From an uncultured Lachnospiraceae bacterium (GTDB lineage Bacteria > Bacillota > Clostridia > Lachnospirales > Lachnospiraceae): 46,831 nucleotides of DNA. Position 1 is the first letter of the stretch. Each line of letters opens with the position of its first letter. Below the pieces are notes generated by a model. That model was given only the letters and a program-made list of their open reading frames with translations, was not told the origin of the DNA and did no database searches. The stretch lies in assembly GCA_910578175.1 (NCBI GenBank), contig CAJTPF010000006.1:9177-56007 (forward strand), in the 5' to 3' direction. Both the position numbers and the translations under genes were made by a program. Positions 1 through 7,090 of the stretch are shown here, in pieces.

Positions 1-30
1 TGTTCACCTCTGATAAAATTGTATGATAGG

Positions 31-120
31 GGGGAAAAACAAACAAGATAACTATAATATATAAAAAGACAAATACGATAACTATAGTATTGACATTTTG
101 TAAAAAAATAACTATAATAG
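31..120 (+). repeat. Three 30-bp-spaced direct repeats in a promoter region
   Basis: The motif ATAACTATARTA recurs with exactly 30-bp spacing at about 47-60, 77-90 and 107-120. The units at 31-60 and 61-90 also resemble each other outside this core (an A-rich run, then ACAAA). Each core contains a TATAAT-like hexamer. A 30-bp period is close to three helical turns, so the cores would lie on one face of the DNA, as binding sites of a regulator often do. The regulator is unknown. Confidence 0.6.
90..118 (+). promoter_or_regulatory. Sigma-70-type promoter of the first surface-protein gene
   Basis: TTGACA at 90-95 and TATAAT at 113-118 are separated by exactly 17 bp. The -10 box is part of the third 30-bp-spaced repeat. 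The start codon of the downstream gene is at 151, preceded by GGAGG at 140-144. Confidence 0.8.
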
Positions 121-150
121 TAAAAAATTATAAGAAAATGGAGGAAGGAT

Positions 151-1911
151 ATGGGAAACGTGATGTTAAAAAAAGATATTGGGCAAAAATGGGGAATGTG
201 CAGGAGAATGAAAAAGGCAGTGGCTTTATTTTTATTTGTTATTTTGATAGTTGCGAATATTGACAAAGAAATGATTTTGGGATTTGCGGTGGATTCTGAC
301 GGATTTTTTGATTCTTATACGATTGTTGGAAATCCAAGACTTTTTGGAATTGATGATGATTCAGATGATGAACATGGTTGGAATCCGTTATCACAGGATC
401 AGAGGTTTACAGATGCAGGAAATGGTTATTATATGGCAAAATTCACATGTATTTTTGCGGGTGAATATGAGTTTAAGATAATTGGAGATGGTGATTTTCT
501 TGGTTGGAATGCTCAATTATGCTTTGGTAATCCGGATACTGCGTGGTCTGATAATCAATCAACGTTGAAAGTAAAACTGGAAGCCGACGAATATACGGTT
601 GTAATGAATCCTTCTCAGGGGCTGGTTGTTTGTGTACAAAATGGAAAGGTAGCTGATTTTAGCGTCCGATATAAATCAAGAGACGAAGATTCGGTTAATT
701 TTGTTGAACCTTCCGTAGAAGCTGTTAGAGCAGATGGATATGATCCGCAGGATTTTGATGCAAATTTAGCAGAATTTAAGATAAAGGCGTTGGAAATAGC
801 CAATACAGAATCTGTTGTGAATATTGGGGATAGGTTTGTCGTTGAAGGATTGGAGTATGAAGTTATTGGAAGTGAGGAAGTAGCAGTAAGCAGGTTAGAG
901 GACCAAACTATAACAGATTTGGTTATTCCGGAAAAAGTTACTTATGCTGAAAAGGGATTTGAGGTAACGCTTATAGGGAGTAATGCATTTGACAATTGCA
1001 GTAGTTTAACAAGTATAATGATACCTGACAGCGTGAATATGGGCTATTATCCATTTTGGGGTTGTAGTAATTTGGAAGAAATAAAGGTATCAGATAAAAA
1101 TGAAAAATATATATCAGAAAAGGGAGTTCTGTTTGATAAAGATAAAACCACATTAATTAGATATCCGGCGAAAAAAAAAGGAGAATATAAAATACCAGAA
1201 GGAGTGACATGGATAGCACATGGAGCATTTGAAGGTTGTAGTAATTTAATTAATGTAATAATACCAGAAAGTGTGACCGGCATAGGAGATATGGCATTTT
1301 GTAACTGTATTAATTTAACAAGTATAATAATACCAGATAGCGTGACAAATATGTCATTGTATCTTGAACCTTATGAAATATTTTATGGTTGTAATAATTT
1401 AACCATCTACAGCACCGAAAACTCCTATGCCCATTCTTTTGCATTAGAATTTGATATACCATGGGCTCCATTAACAATCAATCCATCGGCAACTATTGAA
1501 ATATTAGAAGGCAAAGATATGCAATACATCGGTACCGGAGATTACATCCTTCGTTTAGACAAAGAATCTGACAAGCTTATTGATGTATTAATGGATGGCA
1601 TACCTGTTGACCTATCAAATTATACGGTCACAGAAGGTTCAACCATTATCACATTTTCTGAGAACTATTTAAGAACACTTCTGGAAGGAGAACATATAAT
1701 CAAAGTGAATTTTACTGACGGTTATGCAGAAACTACGCTGACAATTTTATCATCAGATTTACCATCAAATAAGGAGTCAGCAATTTCTGAAAATAATAAG
1801 GAAGCAGCAGCAAAAACTGGTGATGAAATGTCTTCTGTTCTATTGGGAGTCTTGTTTACAAGTGTAGTAACAGCCGTAATTGTAAGTGTAAAGAAAAAAA
1901 TATCAAATTAA
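151..1911 (+). CDS. Secreted BspA-like leucine-rich-repeat surface protein
   Basis: This 586-residue protein has a basic N-terminus and a hydrophobic signal segment at about residues 23-37. Residues 50-170 form a Trp/Gly-rich beta domain resembling carbohydrate-binding modules of the X25/SusE type (tentative). Residues 240-430 hold a cap and several LRR_5 repeats of the IPxSVTxIGxxAFxxC type, ending in the IYSTxxxYAHxxA cap shared with neighbouring genes. An Ig/X2-like domain follows at about 445-535. The C-terminus has KTGD, a hydrophobic span and KKK, like a sortase signal but without the Leu-Pro of LPxTG. BspA-like LRR proteins are known surface adhesins; the ligand cannot be told. GGAGG seven bases upstream supports the start at 151. 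Confidence 0.8.
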   Translation: MGNVMLKKDIGQKWGMCRRMKKAVALFLFVILIVANIDKEMILGFAVDSDGFFDSYTIVGNPRLFGIDDDSDDEHGWNPLSQDQRFTDAGNGYYMAKFTCIFAGEYEFKIIGDGDFLGWNAQLCFGNPDTAWSDNQSTLKVKLEADEYTVVMNPSQGLVVCVQNGKVADFSVRYKSRDEDSVNFVEPSVEAVRADGYDPQDFDANLAEFKIKALEIANTESVVNIGDRFVVEGLEYEVIGSEEVAVSRLEDQTITDLVIPEKVTYAEKGFEVTLIGSNAFDNCSSLTSIMIPDSVNMGYYPFWGCSNLEEIKVSDKNEKYISEKGVLFDKDKTTLIRYPAKKKGEYKIPEGVTWIAHGAFEGCSNLINVIIPESVTGIGDMAFCNCINLTSIIIPDSVTNMSLYLEPYEIFYGCNNLTIYSTENSYAHSFALEFDIPWAPLTINPSATIEILEGKDMQYIGTGDYILRLDKESDKLIDVLMDGIPVDLSNYTVTEGSTIITFSENYLRTLLEGEHIIKVNFTDGYAETTLTILSSDLPSNKESAISENNKEAAAKTGDEMSSVLLGVLFTSVVTAVIVSVKKKISN

Positions 1912-1986
1912 ACATCCTATGGCTCAAACAGATAAAGTAAAGACGAAGTTCTTTCAATCTTTATAACTACAGAACGATGATACAGT

Positions 1987-2765
1987 ATGGTGAAATTATG
2001 TCTGCTAAAACATGATTCCATCATGCTGCTGTTTATATATAAAGAATTAATGCTGAAAAGTATAGGAAGGTTAGCATTTAATGAATGTGATAATCTTGTT
2101 ATTTATAGTACGGATAAAGCGTATGCTCATGCATGTGCAATGAAAAATAAGATAACATGGAGTCCATCCATTGAGTTGTCTGAAACGGGTATTTCGTTGG
2201 AATATAATAACTGCACTTATGACGGTACATATAAAATGCCTTCCGTAATTGTGAAGGAGGGAAAAAATTTTTAGGAACCGTTACAAAAGAATTTATTATA
2301 GAAGCGAAACCCATCAGTGATGTTAAGGCAGAGCTGGCAGCCAGAGATTATCTTTATAGTGGGGAACTAGGAACGCCGAATGTTACTGTAAAGAATAATA
2401 AATCTATTGGAACAGCAACGGTTACCATTACTGGTAAAAGAAATTATATGGGAAGTAAGAAATTAACATTTACGATTTGTCTGCCCAAAATTGAATCCTT
2501 TCGACAGTCAATGGCATATTCTTCAACCGGTATAAAAATGACATGGCAGAGAATTCCTGATATAGAGGGATATGCAGTGCATCGTGGAACCGGCCAGAAT
2601 GGAGATTATTGGCTGTTAAAGACAGTCACTGCAAATTCCTATACCGATTTAGGATTAGAAGCAGGGAGGACATATTATTTTAAGATAAAGGCATATAAGG
2701 TGAACGGAAACGGTGAGAGGGTGTATTCGGATTGGAGCAGTATAGAATCGGTTATAGTGAAATAG
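1987..2765 (+). pseudogene. Decayed LRR / MBG / fibronectin III surface-protein remnant
   Basis: Frame 1 (1987-2274) carries the end of an LRR array, the IYSTDxAYAH cap and the beginning of an MBG-like beta repeat, then stops. Homology continues in another frame (about 2274-2765) with the end of that repeat, a second repeat and one fibronectin III domain. Compared with the intact gene at 2789, both MBG-like repeats lack the central part around GKTLKKNxDYTVSYKNN. No signal peptide or good ribosome binding site precedes it. Two internal deletions and a frameshift make it a relic of a former paralogue. The part from 2448 could still be translated as an orphan Fn3 fragment, but I see no ribosome binding site for it. 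Confidence 0.75.
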
Positions 2766-2788
2766 AGAAATTATGGAGGAGAAATTAT

Positions 2789-4753
2789 ATGAATACAATA
2801 AAAAGAATTGTTACGGTATTATTATTTGTAGTTATGATGATGGCAATGTCTGTTGTGGTTTTTGCGGATACGGAGGTTACATTTCATTTTAAAAATGTAA
2901 GAAACTGGGAAAATGTTGGCGGCTGGATTTATGAAGGAACGTCTTTTAACAAAAACGTTTCGCCAACGGATCGATCAGTGCTTAATGCTTCCGGGTTGGT
3001 ATTATGGCCGGGGGCAAAGTGTGAAGATGAGGGAAACGGTTGGTTTAAAATTACAGCTAAGTTTACATCAATGGAATCCGGTGCAGTACTTATTTTTAAT
3101 AACTGGGCTGCAGATAATGAAATTAATGATACTACAACACAGGAAAATCTAAATAAGCTGGCAGAGGCGGGAGTCCGGTTAGACGCAGAAGCAAGGGAAC
3201 AGTCACCCAATATTTATATAGGTATTCCAAGAGATGATTGTGTTGCGTTTGACGCTGCAGAATACTGGATTTCGTGGGATGGTGTATCGACAGCCTTGAT
3301 TGCAGAAGAGGGAAATGGTTTAGCAAAGACAGCTCCGGTTAATTATAGCGAAAAATGGAAATGTTTTTCGGTTGAAAACTTGAAATACAGAGTTACGGGA
3401 GATGGAGAAATAGAAGTGGTAGACATTGTTGGAACAGGGCTAAAAGAAATCAATATTCCGGAGATTATTTCATATGCGGGAAAAAAATGGAAAGTGACAG
3501 GTATAGGAAGCGGAGCATTTAGGAACTGCAACAGTTTAAAGAGTATAAATATACCAGATACAGTAACGGGTATCGGACATTGCGCATTTCAGGATTGCAG
3601 AAACCTGACAGATATAATAATACCGGAAACAGTGACAAGTATGGGTTGTAAAGCATTTGATAGATGCAGCAGTTTAAAAAGTATAAAAATACCAAAAGGT
3701 GTGGTATGTATAGAGAGTGAAGTATTTAATGGGTGCAGCAGTCTGAGTAATGTGACAATACCGGAACGTGTGACAAGTATATCGGGATATGCTTTCAATA
3801 AATGTAGCAGCCTTGGGAGTATAACAATACCGGAGAACGTAACAAAAATATCGTGGAATGCATTTAATGAATGTAGCAATCTGACAATCTATAGTACAGA
3901 TAGAGCATATGCTCATACATATGCGATAGAGAAGAACATAAATTGGATTAGATTAAAACCTATAGCAATCAGCAGCATAAAAGGAAAATTGTCCGCAACC
4001 GTTTATACCTATAACGGAACAGCCAAAACCCCGTCCGTTACCATGACCGATAACGGTAAAACACTGAAAAAGAATAAGGATTATACGGTATCTTACAAAA
4101 ATAATAATTCCATCGGCATTGCCACAGTTACCGTAACAGGAAAAGGAATTTATACCGGAACAAAAACCTTAATCTTTAAAATCAATCCGGCAAAGACCAC
4201 ATCTTTTAAGCAATCAGCAACCTATACCACCACAAGCATAAAGATGTCCTGGGCAAAGGCAGCAGGGGCCGCCGGATACGAAGTATACCGGTCAGACACT
4301 AAAAACGGAACCTATAAACTGTTAAAAACCGTAACTACAAATTCCTGCACCAATTCCGGTTTAAAAGCAGGAAGTAAATATTACTATAAAGTACGGGCTT
4401 ATAAAACTGTTAATGGAAAAAAGATTTATGGATCATATTCTGATGTCAAAAGCATGATCACCAGGCCGTCTGCTCCGTCAAACGTATCTGCAGCTGCCGG
4501 AAACAGGAAGGCGAAGATAACCTGGGGAAAATCATCGGAATCCAGCGGGTATGAAGTGTATATGTCAACTTCTAAAAATGGAACCTATCAGAAGATAAAA
4601 ACGGCAAATTCATCAGCCACAAGTTATACAAAGACCGGATTGAAGAAGGGGCAGAAGTATTATTTTAAGGTGAGGGCATATAAAACAACCGGGACAGGAA
4701 CCAAGGTGTACTCCGGCTGGAGCAGTGTAAAATCAGTTACAGTAAATAAATAA
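2789..4753 (+). CDS. Secreted LRR_5 protein with beta-repeat and two fibronectin III domains
   Basis: A 654-residue exported protein. The start is set at 2789 because GGAGGAG (2775-2781) lies seven bases before it and a clear signal peptide follows, cut after VVVFA. Residues 25-165 form a beta domain rich in Trp that resembles starch-binding modules (CBM26-like, tentative). Residues 205-375 are a cap plus six LRR_5 repeats and the IYSTDRAYAH end cap. Residues 394-467 are an MBG-like repeat with DYTVSYKNN and GxGxYTGT. Residues 470-654 are two fibronectin III domains with the GLKxGxKYYYKVRAYK signature. No sortase motif or membrane anchor is present, so it is probably released or held by another wall component. 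Nineteen bases separate it from the next gene, suggesting an operon. Confidence 0.82.
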   Translation: MNTIKRIVTVLLFVVMMMAMSVVVFADTEVTFHFKNVRNWENVGGWIYEGTSFNKNVSPTDRSVLNASGLVLWPGAKCEDEGNGWFKITAKFTSMESGAVLIFNNWAADNEINDTTTQENLNKLAEAGVRLDAEAREQSPNIYIGIPRDDCVAFDAAEYWISWDGVSTALIAEEGNGLAKTAPVNYSEKWKCFSVENLKYRVTGDGEIEVVDIVGTGLKEINIPEIISYAGKKWKVTGIGSGAFRNCNSLKSINIPDTVTGIGHCAFQDCRNLTDIIIPETVTSMGCKAFDRCSSLKSIKIPKGVVCIESEVFNGCSSLSNVTIPERVTSISGYAFNKCSSLGSITIPENVTKISWNAFNECSNLTIYSTDRAYAHTYAIEKNINWIRLKPIAISSIKGKLSATVYTYNGTAKTPSVTMTDNGKTLKKNKDYTVSYKNNNSIGIATVTVTGKGIYTGTKTLIFKINPAKTTSFKQSATYTTTSIKMSWAKAAGAAGYEVYRSDTKNGTYKLLKTVTTNSCTNSGLKAGSKYYYKVRAYKTVNGKKIYGSYSDVKSMITRPSAPSNVSAAAGNRKAKITWGKSSESSGYEVYMSTSKNGTYQKIKTANSSATSYTKTGLKKGQKYYFKVRAYKTTGTGTKVYSGWSSVKSVTVNK

Positions 4754-4772
4754 AAAAAAGGAAAGGATTAAA

Positions 4773-6995
4773 ATGAAACCACAGTTATCAAAAAAGAGAA
4801 CGTTTTTTTATATTACGATACAAAGGATAACATTCTTATTAATTATAATGATAACAACCGGAATATTATTCCAAAGTATGGCAGAAGCGGCAGAGAAATC
4901 ACTGCCAAATGGAGAAGAAAAAATTACAGTTGAAGCAACAGAACAATATGGTAAAGACAGTGCTGATAATCCCGTATATGCAGCAGGAAATCAGTCCCCA
5001 TCCGGCCGGAAGTTTAAAACAATCAACAGTACAAAAATCAGGCTGGCAGCAACGGTTTATTTTTATAACGGAGCTCCCAGAACCCCGGCAGCAGTTTTGA
5101 CAGATAATGGAAAAAAATTGAAAAAAGATACTGATTATACCGTGTCCTATAAAAATAATATAAATGCCGGGACGGCTAAAGTTATTATAAAAGGTAAAGG
5201 AAACTATACAGGTACAGTTACTAAAACATTTACCATAAAGCCAAAGACTCTCAATAATATAAAGATTAAATTGGCGGCAACAGCATATACCTATAATGGC
5301 GCTTCCAAAACCCCGGCCATCAAAGCAGTAAATAATGAAAATGAATTAAAAAAGGGTACGGATTATACGGTTTCTTACAAAAATAACCAGGCAATCGGAA
5401 CCGCAACCGTTAAGGTGACCGGTAAGGGAAACTATACCGGAACAAAAAGTTTAACGTTTAAAATCAATCCGGCAAAAGTAACATTATTGAAACAATCGGC
5501 CGAATCATCCTCTTCAGTCATAGAAATGTCCTGGAAAAAGATATCCGGTGCAGCAGGATATGCAGTATACCGTGGAGTATCAAAAAACGGAACTTATAAG
5601 CTGATAAAAACGGTAACGTCAAATCATTGCAGTAACGCCGGGTTAAAGGCTGGAAGCAAATATTACTACAAAATACGTGCATATAAAACTGTAAACGGTA
5701 AGAAGGTGTATGGAGATTATTCCGACAGTATAAGAATGAATACCAAACCGGCAGCTCCGGCCAATCTGTCTCTGGATACGGAAGGTACAAAGGTAAAGAT
5801 AAACTGGACAAGGTCTCAGGGAACCGGGGGATATGAAGTGTATATGTCAACCTGCAGGAATACGGGATATTCGATCATTCGGACAGTAAATCCTTCAGTA
5901 TCAGGTATAGTAAAGGACGGACTGGAGAAAGGAAGGAAGTATTATTTCAGAGTTCGTTCTTACATAGTATTGGCAGATGGAATGACTATTTATTCCGGAT
6001 ATAGCACGGTTAAATCCACAACGATAGAAAAACCCATAGAGATAGAGTGGGAAACAGATGGGAAAACGGAAGAAGAGGGATTAACCGCAAAAGGGTTATT
6101 AAAATACTGTAAAGATGCAGTAAAAAATAATGTACAGTATGTGTATGGCTGTAAGATGGAAATTTTGACTCCATCGAAATATCAAATGCTGAGAAATATG
6201 TATGGTCCCAGTATGGTAATGAACATGGATAAAGCCAAGATCGGCAGGATGTGCTGCGACTGTTCCGGTCTGATCAGCAGCTATACGGGTATTCTTCGGA
6301 ATACTGCCCATTATTATGATCTGGCAACGGAGCGTGCAACTATCAGTCAGTTAAAAGCGAATTGGCAGAAGTATGTGGGGTGGGGCATCTGGATGAGAGG
6401 ACATATTGGGATTGTGTCCGATACGGAAGGATATTATTATGCCATGGATGGAAGCGCCAGAAATGCGGCTCATCTGCCGATCGAAATGTGGGACTGGAAA
6501 TGTGTGATAAAAATCAGCGATATAAAATACGGTTCCGGAGGATTTTCGATCATTCAGAATCCGGTAAAATCGGATATTAATGTATATTATCGGGTATACG
6601 CCGATTCAAAATGGTATGGCGAGGTGAAAAACTGCAGTAATATTGCTTCTTCCGGAGGATTTGCCGGAGCCGAGGGAAAACCGGTGCATTGTATTATGGC
6701 AAGACTGAGCAGAGGAACGATAAAAAGCCGGGTACATATAACAGGCGGCGGCTGGTCGGACTGGTCGTATGGTTACGATTCCACGGATCCTTCCAATGGA
6801 TATGCGGGGAAAGGGGATAAGGAAATTGATGGTGTACAGTTCTGCTTAGAGGGACTGGAGGGTTATGATGTATGTTACAGGGTGTCTACAACGGCGTCTA
6901 CCGATTATCTTCCATGGGTGAAAAATACAGAGGATTATGCGGGGGTATATGGAAGGCAGATTGATAAGGTGCAGATATGTATAAGTAAAAAGTAA
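4773..6995 (+). CDS. Secreted modular protein with NlpC/P60-like peptidase and ChW-like repeats
   Basis: A 740-residue protein with a signal peptide ending near MAEAA. Two MBG-like repeats (86-156, 161-232) and two fibronectin III domains (236-420) match those of the upstream gene. Residues 438-590 resemble an NlpC/P60 cysteine peptidase: CDCSGLIS gives the likely catalytic Cys497 and GHIGIV gives His544. About 30 extra residues lie between the usual Tyr-Gly entry and the Cys motif. NlpC/P60 enzymes generally cleave peptidoglycan stem peptides; the substrate here is inferred. Residues 600-740 hold two or three aromatic/Gly repeats ending in IDxVQICI, like clostridial hydrophobic-W (ChW) repeats that may bind the wall. 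AAAGGAAAGG precedes the ATG. Confidence 0.8.
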   Translation: MKPQLSKKRTFFYITIQRITFLLIIMITTGILFQSMAEAAEKSLPNGEEKITVEATEQYGKDSADNPVYAAGNQSPSGRKFKTINSTKIRLAATVYFYNGAPRTPAAVLTDNGKKLKKDTDYTVSYKNNINAGTAKVIIKGKGNYTGTVTKTFTIKPKTLNNIKIKLAATAYTYNGASKTPAIKAVNNENELKKGTDYTVSYKNNQAIGTATVKVTGKGNYTGTKSLTFKINPAKVTLLKQSAESSSSVIEMSWKKISGAAGYAVYRGVSKNGTYKLIKTVTSNHCSNAGLKAGSKYYYKIRAYKTVNGKKVYGDYSDSIRMNTKPAAPANLSLDTEGTKVKINWTRSQGTGGYEVYMSTCRNTGYSIIRTVNPSVSGIVKDGLEKGRKYYFRVRSYIVLADGMTIYSGYSTVKSTTIEKPIEIEWETDGKTEEEGLTAKGLLKYCKDAVKNNVQYVYGCKMEILTPSKYQMLRNMYGPSMVMNMDKAKIGRMCCDCSGLISSYTGILRNTAHYYDLATERATISQLKANWQKYVGWGIWMRGHIGIVSDTEGYYYAMDGSARNAAHLPIEMWDWKCVIKISDIKYGSGGFSIIQNPVKSDINVYYRVYADSKWYGEVKNCSNIASSGGFAGAEGKPVHCIMARLSRGTIKSRVHITGGGWSDWSYGYDSTDPSNGYAGKGDKEIDGVQFCLEGLEGYDVCYRVSTTASTDYLPWVKNTEDYAGVYGRQIDKVQICISKK

Positions 6996-7032
6996 TAAAA
7001 GCGATTATTAAAATGATAGCGTAATATGAATT

Positions 7033-7052
7033 TTGTCTCTGGAAAGGGACAA
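7033..7052 (+). other. Short hairpin before the LPETG surface-protein gene
   Basis: TTGTCTC and GGGACAA can pair (one G-T) around a six-base loop. There is no T-run behind it, so a terminator role is doubtful; it may be a weak structure in the 5' leader of the gene at 7091. Confidence 0.3.
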
Positions 7053-7090
7053 TTTAAAATACTATTATTGAATAAAAAGAGGTTAGATTT

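Noticed and set aside
31..120. CRISPR-like regular spacing of repeats
   Set aside because: The repeat core is only about 12 bases, the intervening sequence is itself partly similar, there are three units only, and the last forms a promoter.
2732..2788. Upstream extension of the LRR/Fn3 protein
   Set aside because: The extra 19 residues precede a clear signal peptide, and the strong ribosome binding site points to 2789.
7033..7052. Terminator between the ChW-like gene and the LPETG gene
   Set aside because: A seven-base stem with a wobble and no T-run is not enough; kept only as a weak hairpin.
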